Notes: generated by a model not told the origin, from the letters alone. DNA of 64,000 bases from DASVBE01 sp963770375 (GCA_963770375.1 CAVYPM010000022.1:185909-249908), one strand, 5' to 3'; positions 1 to 9,313 are shown, numbered from the stretch's first letter. Numbers and translations are program-made.

Positions 1-2
1 GC

Positions 3-164
3 GCCGTCGGGATGGTCCAGCTGGCCCTGCAGCGGCTCGAGGAAGAGGACGTAGTGACGCTGGACGAGGAGCGCAAGGCGGCCATGGTGTCCAACCTGCT
101 GGTGGTGCTGTGCAGTGAGCAGGCCACCCAGCAGGTGGTGAACACCGGCTCTCTCTACCAGTGA
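3..164 (+). CDS. SPFH/band-7 domain protein, C-terminal end (partial)
   Basis: The window opens inside a reading frame that ends at TGA 162-164. The visible 53 residues include VQLALQRLEEEDVVTLDEE and end in NTGSLYQ. This fits the C-terminal tail that I recall for actinobacterial SPFH (stomatin/prohibitin/flotillin) membrane-scaffold proteins, which is helical and Glu-rich. The SPFH domain itself lies outside the window. An Arc-like DNA-binding protein follows 19 bases downstream on the same strand, a pairing I also associate with this family. The assignment rests on the tail and context only. Confidence 0.6.
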   Translation, partial: AVGMVQLALQRLEEEDVVTLDEERKAAMVSNLLVVLCSEQATQQVVNTGSLYQ

Positions 165-183
165 CGGCGGGCACGGTTCCCTG

Positions 184-411
184 GTGAGCGAGCGCAAGGG
201 TGTGCTGCTGCGGCTCGACCCGGCCGTCCACGACGCACTGGCCCGGTGGGCGGCCGACGAGCTGCGCAGCACCAACGCCCAGATCGAGTTCCTGCTCCGC
301 CGGACGCTGGCCGAGGCCGGGCGGCTGCCCAGGCAGGCGGGGCCGATGCGCCGCCCGGGCCGCCCGCGCGGTGGCGGTGGTGGCGGCGGCGAGGGCACCG
401 GCGAGAGCTAG
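184..411 (+). CDS. Arc-type ribbon-helix-helix DNA-binding protein
   Basis: A 75-residue protein with a GTG start. Residues 1-45 have the ribbon-helix-helix pattern: a short strand (GVLLRLDP), then two helices (AVHDALARWAADELRS and NAQIEFLLRRTLAEAG) as in Arc/CopG/HicB-type repressors. The tail is Pro/Arg/Gly-rich with seven consecutive glycines. It lies directly behind the SPFH gene and probably shares its transcript. Its TAG stop sits in a CTAG palindrome shared with the stop of the convergent dioxygenase gene, so the two genes overlap tail to tail. The likely role is a small transcriptional regulator; the target is unknown. Confidence 0.72.
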   Translation: MSERKGVLLRLDPAVHDALARWAADELRSTNAQIEFLLRRTLAEAGRLPRQAGPMRRPGRPRGGGGGGGEGTGES

Positions 412-1373
412 CCGATCGTGATCGCGTCCAGCCGTTCCTTGAGGAAGGCCGCGGAGACCACCGGGCCGTAGTCGCTGCGCCGGCCCACCGGCGGCTTCAG
501 CGCCTCGATCACCGCGTCGTGGTCGGCTTCGTAGAAGTAGACCAGCGAGACCAGGTCCTCGTCCGGCGCCTCGGCCTGGGGCGGCAGCACCCGGTGCCGG
601 TTGGACTTCCACCGGCTGCCGCTCCAGCGGGCCAGCAGGTCACCGGTGTTGATGGTGAACGCCCCCGGCACGAACGGCGCGTCCTGCCAGCCGTCCTCCT
701 CGGTCCACACCTGAAGGCCGCCCTTCCCGGGCTCGCGGTCCAGGACGGTGACCGTGCCGAAGTCGGTGTGCGGCCCGATCCGGTACTGCCCCGGCTCGGG
801 CACCCCGGCGACGTCCATCGGCGGGTACCAGTTGATGTTCATGGTGTGCGTGGCGTGCCCGGTGTACCGGGTGAAGAAGTCCCGGTCCAGCCCGAGCGCG
901 GCGGCGCACAGCACCAGCAGCTCGTCGGACAGCTCGCGCATCCGGGCCAGGTAGGTGATCACGGCCGGCTCCAGCCCGGGCACCTCGGCCGGGTACCGGT
1001 TGGGCTGGAACCAGTACCCGTCCACCTCCGGGTCGCCGGTCTGCTGGTCCGCGCCGACCGCGAACGACTCCTTGAGGTCCGGCGGGGTCTCCGTGCCCTC
1101 GGCGTACCCGTTCGCCTCCACCCCCGGCGGCAGCCAGCCGCGGCCGCCCACGGTGACCGCGTACCGCTGCTTGACGCCGGCCGGCAGCGCGAAGAACGCG
1201 CGGGCGTGGGCCCGCACCCGGGCCCGCAGCTCCGGCGCCACGCCGTGCCCGGTCACCAGGAAGAACCCGATCCGCTGCAGGGCCTCGTCCACCTGCGCGG
1301 CCACGCCGGCCCGGTCGTGGCGGCCGCCGCCGAACCAGGGCTCGAGATCGATCACGGGAACGGACGTCGGCAT
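408..1373 (-). CDS. Isopenicillin N synthase-like 2-oxoglutarate/Fe(II) dioxygenase
   Basis: A cytosolic non-haem iron dioxygenase of the IPNS/flavonol-synthase type, 321 residues from the ATG at 1373, which has GGAG six bases upstream. Earlier in-frame starts exist at 1391 and 1409. The N-terminal motif VPVIDLEPW and GFFLVTGHGV (about 36-45) are family hallmarks. Iron ligands visible are H202 and D204 (in PHTDFGTVTV) and H260 (NRHRVLPP). The Arg-x-Ser that usually binds 2-oxoglutarate is not obvious: the corresponding stretch reads LVSLVYF, so the co-substrate is uncertain. Substrate unknown. It is transcribed toward the Arc-like gene and away from the VWA operon end. Confidence 0.88.
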   Translation of the reverse strand: MPTSVPVIDLEPWFGGGRHDRAGVAAQVDEALQRIGFFLVTGHGVAPELRARVRAHARAFFALPAGVKQRYAVTVGGRGWLPPGVEANGYAEGTETPPDLKESFAVGADQQTGDPEVDGYWFQPNRYPAEVPGLEPAVITYLARMRELSDELLVLCAAALGLDRDFFTRYTGHATHTMNINWYPPMDVAGVPEPGQYRIGPHTDFGTVTVLDREPGKGGLQVWTEEDGWQDAPFVPGAFTINTGDLLARWSGSRWKSNRHRVLPPQAEAPDEDLVSLVYFYEADHDAVIEALKPPVGRRSDYGPVVSAAFLKERLDAITIG

Positions 1374-1458
1374 GCTCGGCTCCGGGGTCATCGCCGCAGG
1401 TCTGCGCAAGTCGCGCCTGCCGTCATGGTAACGCCGGCCGCCGCCCTCGCCGCTCTGG

Positions 1459-2727
1459 CTAGCGGGCGGCGAGGCTGTGCTGGTGGACCCAGGCGGCCAG
1501 GTCGCGGCCGGCCAGGGCGGCGGCCAGCAGGTCGGGGAACGCGTCCGGGGTGCAGGCGAACGCCGGGATGCCCAGCGCGGCCAGCGCGGCGGCGTTGTCC
1601 GCGTCGTACACCGGCGCGCCCTCGTCGGAGAGGGCGAGCAGGACCACGACCGTGACGCCGGCCGCGGTCATCGCGCTGAGCCGGGAAAGCATCTGGTCCC
1701 TGACCCCGCCCTCGATGAGGTCGGAGATCAGCACGAACAGCGTGTCCCGCGGCGCTTTGATCAGCCCCTGGCAGTACGCGAGGGCCTGGTTGATGTCGGT
1801 TCCGCCGCCGAGCTGGGTGCCGAACAGCACGTCGACCGGGTCGGGCAGGCGGCCGGTCAGGTCGGCCACCGCGGTGTCGAACGCCACCAGCGAGGTGCGC
1901 AGCGTCCGGATCGAGGCGAGCACCGCGCCGAACACCGACGCGTACACGACCGAGGGGGCCATCGACCCGGATTCGTCGATGGCCAGCACCACGTCGCGGG
2001 CCACGGCCTGGCGCTGGCGGCCGTAGCCGACCAGCCGCTCGGGGATCACCGTGCGGTAGCCGGGCTGGTAGCGGGACAGGTTCGCGGCGATCGTCCGGTT
2101 CCAGTCCAGGTCGCGCAGCCGGGGGCGGCGGGTGCGGGCGGAACGGTTCAGCGCCCCGGACACCGCCGCGCGGGTGCGGTCCGCGATCCGCCGCTCCACC
2201 TCGGCGACCACCGCCGCGACCACCTGCCGCGCGGTCGCCCGGGTCGTTTCCGGCATCACCTTGCTCAGGCTGAGCAGCGTGCCGGCCAGGTGCACGTCGG
2301 GCTCGACGGTGCGCAGCAGCTCCGGTTCCAGCAGCAGCTCGGCCAGGCCCAGCCGGTCGATCGCGTCCCGCTGCATGATCTGCACGACCGTGGCCGGGAA
2401 GTAGCGGCGGATGTCGCCGAGCCAGCGCGCCACCGACGGCGCGGACGCGCCAAGACCGGCCGACCGCGGGCGGCCGTGCTCGGGCGGCCCGGCGTCGTAC
2501 AGCGCGGTCAGCGCCCCGTCGGCGGCCTGCCCGGCCGGGCCCAGCCGCCCGGCCGCGCCCAGGCCCGCCGCGGCCGGCTCGCCGAGCAGCAGCCGCCAGC
2601 GCCGCAGCCGCTCCGCCCCCGGTGCCTCGTCGATCCCCTCCGCCCCCGGCGCGCCGTCCTCGAACCCGTCCGCGCCAGGCCCGCCGGGCCCGCCGGGCCC
2701 GTCGTCGTCCCACCAGCCGCCCGTCAC
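1459..2727 (-). CDS. VWA (von Willebrand A) domain protein of a MoxR-VWA operon
   Basis: A 422-residue protein. The VWA domain occupies about residues 245-400, with MIDAS residues D251, S253 and S255 (DESGSM), the downstream Thr (GGGTDINQAL) and Asp (ISDLIEGG). The N-terminal half is helical and Ala/Arg-rich. VWA proteins of this kind bind a metal through the MIDAS and act as partners of MoxR AAA+ ATPases in cofactor insertion or protein remodelling; that role is inferred from context. The GTG start overlaps the stop of DUF5682 by four bases (GTGA), so translation is probably coupled. It is the last gene of the operon. Confidence 0.85.
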   Translation of the reverse strand: MTGGWWDDDGPGGPGGPGADGFEDGAPGAEGIDEAPGAERLRRWRLLLGEPAAAGLGAAGRLGPAGQAADGALTALYDAGPPEHGRPRSAGLGASAPSVARWLGDIRRYFPATVVQIMQRDAIDRLGLAELLLEPELLRTVEPDVHLAGTLLSLSKVMPETTRATARQVVAAVVAEVERRIADRTRAAVSGALNRSARTRRPRLRDLDWNRTIAANLSRYQPGYRTVIPERLVGYGRQRQAVARDVVLAIDESGSMAPSVVYASVFGAVLASIRTLRTSLVAFDTAVADLTGRLPDPVDVLFGTQLGGGTDINQALAYCQGLIKAPRDTLFVLISDLIEGGVRDQMLSRLSAMTAAGVTVVVLLALSDEGAPVYDADNAAALAALGIPAFACTPDAFPDLLAAALAGRDLAAWVHQHSLAAR

Positions 2728-5189
2728 CGCTCACCGCCGAGGATCAGCGCCATCGTGCCCAGCACCCCGGCCGCCCGGCCCGGGTCAGCCGGCTCGCCCA
2801 CCGCACCCGGCCGCGGCCCGGTGCCGTCCAGGTGCCGCACGGCCTCGGCGATGTTGCCGCGCTCGGCGGCCGAGTACCCGCTGAACGCCCGCCGCAGCAG
2901 CGGCGCCGCGGCCAGGAACTCCCGCTCCCCCAGACCCGCCACCCACCGGTCGAGCACCGCCAGCAGGTCCCGGTCGTGCACCAGCAGCAGGCCGCTGCCG
3001 GACAGGAACCCCTCCGCCCAGGCGGCCTGCCCGGCCGCGGGCACGCCCGCGGTCAGCTGGACCGCCAGCCGGCCCGCGGCCTCGGCCGGCGGCAGCGCAC
3101 CGGAGTCGGCCAGCAGCCGGACCACCCGCCCGGCCAGCAGGCCGTGCACGTCGCGGCGCCCGGCCAGCGCGGTCAGCGCCGCGGTCCACAGCGCGTGGGC
3201 GGCCCGTCCCCGGCCGGACTGAGCGTGCAGCCCGACCGCGGCGTGCATCCGGTCCACGGCCGCGCGCAGCGCCAGCGCGGCGGCGTCGGCCAGGCCGCCG
3301 GCCACCGCGGCCAGGCCCGCGCAAACCCGCGCGGTGAGCGCGTCCGCCACCGCGGCCAGCGCGGTCGTGTCGGTGTCCCGCACGTCGCCGTACCGGGCCG
3401 CGCGGACCAGCGCGGGCACCGCCGCCATCAGGCCGGTGACGTCGCCGTGCTGCGCGGCCCTGGCGTCCAGCGCGGCCAGCACCGGGCCGAGCGCGCCGGG
3501 CAGGTCGGCCAGCAGCACCTGCTCGACCGCCTGGGTGACCGCGGCCAGGTCACCGGCCGACGCCGCGGCGGCGGTGATCTTCGCCTCGGCCGCGGCCGCC
3601 ACGGTGGTCCCCCACCGCGCGGCGTCGATGATCGCCACGGACAGCTCGGGGTGCCACGCCAGGACCCACGTCTCGCGGAACGTTCCGGTGCTGCTGACCA
3701 GGTCCCCGGTTCGCTCGCCCCACGCGATTCCGAGCACCGAGAGGCGGTGCAACAGTACGGAGCGGGCCCTTCCGTTAGGAGTACGGAGGTCGAGTGCGAT
3801 GGTCTGGCTGTCCGGGCTGATCTTCAGCTTCACGGAACGGGCCCGGGCGCGCAGGTCGCGTTCCAGCGGCACGGCCGGGGCGGTGTCGGGGACCGCGCCG
3901 AGCCGCTCGCCGACGACCAGGTCCCGGGTCACGAACGCGGCGGCGAAATCGTCGCCGTCGCACATCACGGCCTTGGCCGCATCGGTGACCTCGGCCAGCC
4001 CGGCCAGCGGCCGGCCGCGCAGCGCGGCCAGCGCCTCGGCCAGCCGGACCGCGTCGATCACGTGGGCCGACGACACCGGCAGGTCGTGGCTGCGGAGCAG
4101 CCGGGCCACCTTGATCATCCAGCGCTCGATGACCTGGTCGGGGGTGGTGAACAGGTGGTGATACCAGCCGGGTGAGGTGATCCCGGCGCCGTAGCCGGAC
4201 GACGTGGCCAGCCGGGCGTGGGTCCACGGCACCCAGGCCAGCGCGACCCGGCGCCGGGGCAGGCCGCGGAGCAGCGCGGCGTCGGCGGTGGCCGTCTCTC
4301 GCGGGCCGGCCAGCGCCGGGGCGTGCCAGGCGCCGCAGATCACCGCGACCGGGCGGCTGTCCGCGGCGGTGTCCCGCAGGGCGGCGCGGACCGCCTGCCG
4401 CATGTGCGCCTCGCGGCGCTGCTCGAGCAGGGCCGCGTCCGGCGAGACGGCGGGCGGGTCGGCCCGCAGTTCGGCCATGGCCTCGGTGAGCGCGGCGAAC
4501 GGCGGCTGCCCGGCCAGCCGGGACTCGATCACGTCCTCCCACCAGCGCTCCGGGTCGTCGTACCCGGCCGCGGTGGCGAGCCGGGCGACCGGGTCCCCGC
4601 GCACCGGGTCCTGGCCGTCCGCCGCGGGGCCCGGCCCGTCCCCCGCGGTGGCCGGCCCGTTCTGGTCATCGTCCTCGTCCGCCGGCGCGTCACCGGCCTC
4701 GCGGCCGGGCGCGAGCTGGACCGAGGCGGGCAGGTCGCAGAACCTGGCGGGCACGTCGTGCGCGACCGCCCAGGTGAGCGCCTGCCACTCCGGCGAGAAC
4801 ACCGCGAACGGCCAGAACGCCGAGGTCCACGGCGCCTCCGGGGCGTAGGCCAGCAGCGCGACCGGCGGGACCAGGCCCGGGTCGGCGGCCAGGCCGAGCA
4901 CCGGCGCGGCGTCGGCCGGGCCCTCGATCAGCACCGCCGCGGGCTTGAGCCGGTCCAGTTCGGCGCGCACGGACCGGGCCGAGCCGGGCCCGTGGTGCCG
5001 GATGCCCAGCACGGCCACCCGGCCGTGCTGCGCTAGCCGAGCCCGGCTCACTCCCGGGCCGCTAGGAGGCGCTGCCTTCCCTCCTCGCTCCTTCGGCGCT
5101 CCTTCGTCGCGCCGGAGTCGCTCGTCAGTCCAGGCAGCGCCGCGGCCCTCACGTTCGCCGGGCTGGCCGCGGCGGCCGGGTCCCGTCAC
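2724..5189 (-). CDS. DUF5682 family protein
   Basis: An 821-residue protein. The conserved core begins near residue 57 with VAVLGIRHHGPGSARSV and AAVLIEGP, which I recognise as the DUF5682 signature; this part resembles TraB/ChaN/Tiki-type folds with a conserved His pair, but no enzymatic activity is established. Further conserved-looking pieces are WPFAVFSPEW and the helical C-terminal half. GTG at 5189 overlaps the MoxR stop (GTGA), which supports this start, although the first ~55 residues are low-complexity and the true start could be internal. Function unknown; it is likely a client or scaffold of the neighbouring MoxR and VWA proteins. Confidence 0.78.
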   Translation of the reverse strand: MTGPGRRGQPGEREGRGAAWTDERLRRDEGAPKERGGKAAPPSGPGVSRARLAQHGRVAVLGIRHHGPGSARSVRAELDRLKPAAVLIEGPADAAPVLGLAADPGLVPPVALLAYAPEAPWTSAFWPFAVFSPEWQALTWAVAHDVPARFCDLPASVQLAPGREAGDAPADEDDDQNGPATAGDGPGPAADGQDPVRGDPVARLATAAGYDDPERWWEDVIESRLAGQPPFAALTEAMAELRADPPAVSPDAALLEQRREAHMRQAVRAALRDTAADSRPVAVICGAWHAPALAGPRETATADAALLRGLPRRRVALAWVPWTHARLATSSGYGAGITSPGWYHHLFTTPDQVIERWMIKVARLLRSHDLPVSSAHVIDAVRLAEALAALRGRPLAGLAEVTDAAKAVMCDGDDFAAAFVTRDLVVGERLGAVPDTAPAVPLERDLRARARSVKLKISPDSQTIALDLRTPNGRARSVLLHRLSVLGIAWGERTGDLVSSTGTFRETWVLAWHPELSVAIIDAARWGTTVAAAAEAKITAAAASAGDLAAVTQAVEQVLLADLPGALGPVLAALDARAAQHGDVTGLMAAVPALVRAARYGDVRDTDTTALAAVADALTARVCAGLAAVAGGLADAAALALRAAVDRMHAAVGLHAQSGRGRAAHALWTAALTALAGRRDVHGLLAGRVVRLLADSGALPPAEAAGRLAVQLTAGVPAAGQAAWAEGFLSGSGLLLVHDRDLLAVLDRWVAGLGEREFLAAAPLLRRAFSGYSAAERGNIAEAVRHLDGTGPRPGAVGEPADPGRAAGVLGTMALILGGER
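5068..5141. repeat. 9-bp inverted repeat inside the 5' end of the DUF5682 gene
   Basis: GGCGCTGCC at 5068-5076 is matched by GGCAGCGCC at 5133-5141, with 56 bases between. The enclosed sequence encodes the low-complexity N-terminal extension (residues ~17-40) that precedes the conserved DUF5682 core. It may be an inserted hairpin-forming element or chance; the pairing is seen directly, the meaning is not known. Confidence 0.35.
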
Positions 5190-6307
5190 CCGCCGGCCTC
5201 GCGGCAGGCCCGGTAGAAGTCATCCCAGCCGGGCCGGCCGCGGACCACGGCCTCCAGGTACTCGCCCCACACCACGGCGTCGGTGACCGGGTCCCTGATC
5301 ACCACGCCGAGCAGGCCGGCCGCCACGTCGGCGGGGCGCAGCACCCCGTCGCCGAAGTGCGCGGCCAGCGCGATACCGCTGGTCACCACCGAGATCGCCT
5401 CGGCCGGGGACATGGTCCCGGTGGGCGACTTGATCCTGGTCCGGCCGTCTGCGGTGAGCCCGGACCGCAGCTCGCGGAACACGGTCACCACCCGGCGGAT
5501 CTCCTCCAGCGCCTCCGGCACGTCGGGCAGGTCGAGGGCCTGGCCGAGCTCGGCGACCCGGCGGGCCACGATGCTGACCTCCTCGTCCTCGCTGGCGGGC
5601 AGCGGGAGGACGACCGTGCTGAACCGGCGGCGCAGCGCCGAGGAGAGGTCGTTCACGCCGCGGTCCCGGTCGTTGGCGGTGGCGATGACCGAGAACCCCT
5701 TCGCGGCCTGGATCTCCGTGCCCAGTTCGGGCACCGGCAGGGTCTTCTCGGACAGGATCGTGATCAGCGCGTCCTGCACGTCCGACGGGATCCGGGTGAG
5801 CTCCTCGATCCGGGCGATCCGGCCCTCGGCCATCGCGGTCAGCACCGGGGAGGGCACCAGGGCGGCCCGGCTGGGTCCCTCGGCCAGCAGCCGGGCGTAG
5901 TTCCAGCCGTACCTGATGGCTTCCTCGGCGGTGCCCGAGGTGCCCTGGACGAGCAGGGTCGAGTCGCCGGACACCGCCGCGGCCAGGTGCTCGGACACCC
6001 AGGTCTTGGCCGTGCCCGGGACACCGAGCAGCAGCAGGGCCCGGTCGGTGGCCAGGGTGGCCACGGCCACCTCGACCAGCCGGCGCGGGCCGATGTACTT
6101 CGGCGTGATCGCGGTCCCGTCGGCCAGCACGTCGCCGAGCAGATACCGGACCACCGCCTGGGGCGACATCCGCCATGACGGCGGCCGCGGCCGGTCGTCC
6201 GCCGCGATCAGAGCGGCCAGCTCAGCGGCGTAGGCCTGCTCGGCATGCGGCCGCAGGACCTCAAGACCGGCCCCGCCATCCGCAGGCGTCGGCATGGTGG
6301 CAGTCAA
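5186..6307 (-). CDS. MoxR-family AAA+ ATPase
   Basis: A 373-residue AAA+ ATPase. The Walker A motif is GVPGTAKT (95-102). The Walker B equivalent reads IARIEELTRIPSDVQDAL, and sensor 1 is SVIATANDRDRGVND followed by SSALRRRF (arginine finger region). This is the MoxR arrangement. The start is TTG at 6307, overlapping the DUF5691 stop by four bases; ATG four codons later is an alternative. MoxR proteins act as ATP-driven chaperones with VWA partners; the VWA gene two positions downstream is the obvious partner. It is the second of the four-base-overlapped genes, so tight co-translation is expected. Confidence 0.88.
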   Translation of the reverse strand: MTATMPTPADGGAGLEVLRPHAEQAYAAELAALIAADDRPRPPSWRMSPQAVVRYLLGDVLADGTAITPKYIGPRRLVEVAVATLATDRALLLLGVPGTAKTWVSEHLAAAVSGDSTLLVQGTSGTAEEAIRYGWNYARLLAEGPSRAALVPSPVLTAMAEGRIARIEELTRIPSDVQDALITILSEKTLPVPELGTEIQAAKGFSVIATANDRDRGVNDLSSALRRRFSTVVLPLPASEDEEVSIVARRVAELGQALDLPDVPEALEEIRRVVTVFRELRSGLTADGRTRIKSPTGTMSPAEAISVVTSGIALAAHFGDGVLRPADVAAGLLGVVIRDPVTDAVVWGEYLEAVVRGRPGWDDFYRACREAGG

Positions 6308-7906
6308 CGAATCTCCTCCAGGAATATGCGGCGCAGCTCGAGGGTCCTGGCCGCCCGGCGCAGCGGGGCCGACCAGGCGGGCGGGCAGCGGCTGGAACCG
6401 GCCAGCCGGGCCAGTTCCCCGGCCGGGCCGTCCGGGGACTCTGTGCTGCCCGGGCTGCCCGGCGGGCCGGGGCGGCCGGCGGGCTCCGGGTTCAGGCAGC
6501 GGGCCGCGGCGGTGGCCAGGGCGGCCGGGGAATGGGACCGGTGCGGCGCGGCGACGGCCGCCCGCAGCGCGCCGATGACGGCGCGGGCCAGTTCGTCCGG
6601 CCAGGGCGGCGCGCAGGCCGCGGCGGCCGCCACCGCGTCCGGGGCGGCGCCGGACCGGGCCAGCAGCGCGGTGGCCCGGGCCACCCGGGCGGCCGGCGAC
6701 AGCACGTCGGCCAGCTGGTCGTCGCGGGGCCAGGCGTACTGCGGGCGGCCCGCGGCGCCGTCCGGCGGGCCCACGGCGAGCAGCGCTTCCGCCCAGGCCG
6801 AGCTGGCCTGCCAGAGCGCCGCCAGACGCCAGCCCGCGTGCACATCCGTGCGCAGGTCATTCCGGACCGGCAGGGTCACGAGCCGCTCCGGCGCCAGGCC
6901 GAATTCGGCGGACCAGCGCCCGAGCGGGGCGCCCGCGATCAGCTGCGTCAGCTGCCAGGCGGGCGCGGCCACGCCGCGCGGCGGGGAGGCGGCGATCCCG
7001 TCCCTGTCGGGCGGCCCGCTGTCCGGCAGCCGGACGGCCAGCCGCTGACCAGGCCCATGGCCTTCGACCCGGAGCAGCCCGGCAGCCCGGGCCGCGGCCC
7101 GGCGGCTGAAGTCCGAGCCGGGCAGCTGGGTGAGCAGCCAGCGGGCCCGGGCCCGGACCGCGCCCTTGGGGTCGTCGAGGGCGTGCTCCAGGAACTCCTC
7201 GTCGGCCAGGGACAGCCCGGTAACCAGAACAGCGAGCAGCCGCGCACGGTCCTCGCCGGTCTCGGTCTGGCCAGCCGGCCGCGAGCAGGTCACGGCCCGC
7301 AGCCGGGTCCCGCCGCCGCAGCCCGGTGAGGTAGCCAATCCGCTCACCCCGCCCGCCGGCCCGCCACACGTCGCCGGCCGGGGCCTCTTCCCCGGCCGCC
7401 GCCAGCTCGGCGGCCAGGGCCTGCTGCCAGTCCGGGCGCCGGGCGGCCAGCCACCGCCCCCGGGCGCCAAGCACCCCGGCCACTGCGGGCCGCAGCCCGG
7501 CGTCCCTGACCGCCGCGTCCAGCCAGGCAGGCAGCAGCGGCGCCGGAGCCAGGTAACCGGCCCGCGCCGCCGCCCCCAGAAGGTCGCCGGTCACCGTCGG
7601 GCTGGCCGGCCGCAGCCGCTCCAGCGCCTCCACCGCCCGGCCCGGCAGTTCCGGCGCATCATCCACAGCAGGCGGCACCGGCACACTGATCCCGCCCGGC
7701 AGACGCACCCCGGCCCGCCGCGCGCTCGCCATCAGCGCCGCCGCCTCCAGCAGGGCGGCAGCCGGATCATCCCGGTCCAGCAGCCCAGCCCGCTCCCCCG
7801 CCGGCCCCGCCAGGCCGCTGATCTGCAGAGGCCGCCGCGCCAGGCCGACGGTCGCCGCCGTCACGAGGTCCTCATACTCCAGGCCGGTCACATCCGCACC
7901 GCCCAC
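6304..7906 (-). pseudogene. DUF5691 family protein, split by a frameshift
   Basis: Two overlapping frames together give one ~530-residue DUF5691-like protein. The first frame starts at 7906 (GLEYEDLVTAATVGLARRP) and runs to DLLAAGWP; the second continues with ETGEDRARLLAVLVTGLS and LIAGAPLGRWSAEFGL and ends at 6304. The reading frame changes around 7262-7272, in the stretch TGGCCAGACCGAGACC, where one extra base would explain it. Alpha-helical repeat proteins of this type travel with MoxR, VWA, DUF5682 and SWIM genes. Because the rest of the operon is well kept, a sequencing or assembly error is as likely as a true lesion. Confidence 0.75.
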
Positions 7907-7958
7907 ACGAGACCAGCTGGCTGCGGGGCTGACCGGGACGGGAGCCCGGGGCGGGTGG

Positions 7959-8930
7959 TCATAGGCGGACTGCCTGGTTGTGATGCCAGACCGTCAGGGG
8001 GAGGAGGCCATCGGGGGTCCATTCGCCGGCGACGGTGACCGGGGTGCCGGCCGAGACGGCCAGCAGGGACCAGAGATTGACGTCCTGGTTGAGCAGCGGG
8101 AGGGCGGTGCCCTCGTGGTCGACCAGGTGCCAGTGGTCCGCGGTCAGCGTGACCGTGCCGGAGACCAGGGCGGGCCAGGTGGTCAGCCAGGGGTCCTGGG
8201 CCAGCGCCGCGGCCCAGGTGGCCAGCAGCGCGGCGGCGTCCCCGGCCGGGGCGGGGGCCGGCGCCGGCTCGGGAGCCGCGCGCCGCATACCGACCAGCGC
8301 CCGGAGCGGCGGCTGGCCCGGATAGAAATGCAGGTCGGCATGGACCTGGGTGCCGGGAGTGAGCGCGGCGTCTGCGTACAGCCTAAAAATGCCGTTGGGC
8401 GCGAACAGGAGCAGCGAGGCGAATCGGCCCGTGCCGCGGCCGCGCAGCCAGATGCGCCGCGCGGGGATCGGCTCGTCCGGCAGGTCGCGGACGGCCAGGA
8501 CGTGCCACCTGTCGGTGACCGGGGGGCGGGTCAGGACGTCAGCGCGGGCGGTGGTGTAGCCGACGCGGGACCGGACGACGGCGGCCAGGCCGCTGGGCAG
8601 CGCCGCCAGGCGGCTGTGGGCGGTGGCCAGGAGGTGGAGCAGCCCGTACTCGGCGAGCAGCCGGGCGGGCCAGTCAGAGTCAGAGCCGGGCCGCGCAGCG
8701 AGCCGGCGAAGCACGGCGGCCACGCCGGGGACCTGGGCGTCCACCATCCGGGCGGCCAGCTGAGCCTGAGCCGCGCCCTGGCGGCCGCCCGCGGGGGCCG
8801 CGGTCAGGCCGGCCGTGACCTGGTCGCGCAGCCAGGTCTGCAGCTCGGCCAGGCCGGCGGCCACCCGTTCGGCGCGCTGCGCGGCCCGGCGGTCCGCGGC
8901 GGCCTGGTCCCTGAGCTGTCGGGCGGGCAC
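7959..8930 (-). pseudogene. SWIM zinc-finger protein, C-terminal part only
   Basis: The 323 residues match the C-terminal region of the SWIM-domain protein that usually heads this operon: an Ala/Arg-rich helix (RAAQRAERVAAGLAELQTWL), then conserved pieces such as ARLLAEYGLLHLL and a C-terminal beta-rich part ending in LPLTVWHHNQAVRL. No Cys-x-Cys...Cys-x-His SWIM motif is present. An in-frame TAG lies three codons upstream of the GTG at 8930, and upstream DNA shows no SWIM coding in any frame, so the 5' half has been lost. Expression from the GTG is possible but the product would lack zinc binding. Confidence 0.65.
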
Positions 8931-8933
8931 GCG

Positions 8934-9313
8934 GCCACGCTACCGGCCGCCGGCGACAATCCGCGGGCCGTGAACCCGCGGCTCAGCAGACCTTCGGTCA
9001 CAGTAAGATACTGATCGGCTACCGTACGGCATGACACGCCAGGCAGGAAGCGCGATCGCGCATGCGCCGCGAGCGGGCCGGGCCGGCTGGCCAATTTCCG
9101 GCAAAGGTGAACAAATCACCGGAGCGGTCCGTGTTTCAGATGAGCTGTGGCGCTGCGCCGCAGCCGACGTGGCCGGCTCCGGTCTTACGGGACGACGCAG
9201 GAGACGAGCGCCGCGCACCAGCCGGCTGCGCCTGGCCCGCGCTGTCCTCTTTGCTGCTTCCCGGCCGCCGCTGACCTGGACCGGCGCCACTTCATCAGCA
9301 AAGTGAAGGGACA
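8934..9313. other. Intergenic region upstream of two divergent genes
   Basis: The sequence lies between the truncated SWIM gene and the secreted propeller gene. I see no convincing gene. A plus-strand frame (9031-9306) has a stretch reading VSDELW that recalls IS5 transposases but nothing after it fits. The region presumably holds the promoter of the gene at 9314 and may mark where the 5' half of the SWIM gene was removed. Confidence 0.5.

Noticed and set aside
246..1655. Long plus-strand open frame of ~470 codons opposite the dioxygenase gene
   Set aside because: It is the antisense shadow of the dioxygenase in very GC-rich DNA: Arg/Pro/Gly/His-rich text with no domain.
1388..2734. ~450-codon minus-strand frame overlapping the VWA gene
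   Set aside because: Alternate frame of the VWA gene; the MIDAS motif and operon overlaps fit only the other frame.
2622..4175. Plus-strand frame of ~520 codons over DUF5682
   Set aside because: Antisense shadow without recognisable features.
7250..7290. Programmed ribosomal frameshifting in DUF5691
   Set aside because: No slippery heptamer or following stem-loop is obvious; a one-base insertion explains the split.
9031..9306. Possible IS5-type transposase start (VSDELW)
   Set aside because: Only six residues match; the rest is Arg-rich noise and no inverted repeats are present.
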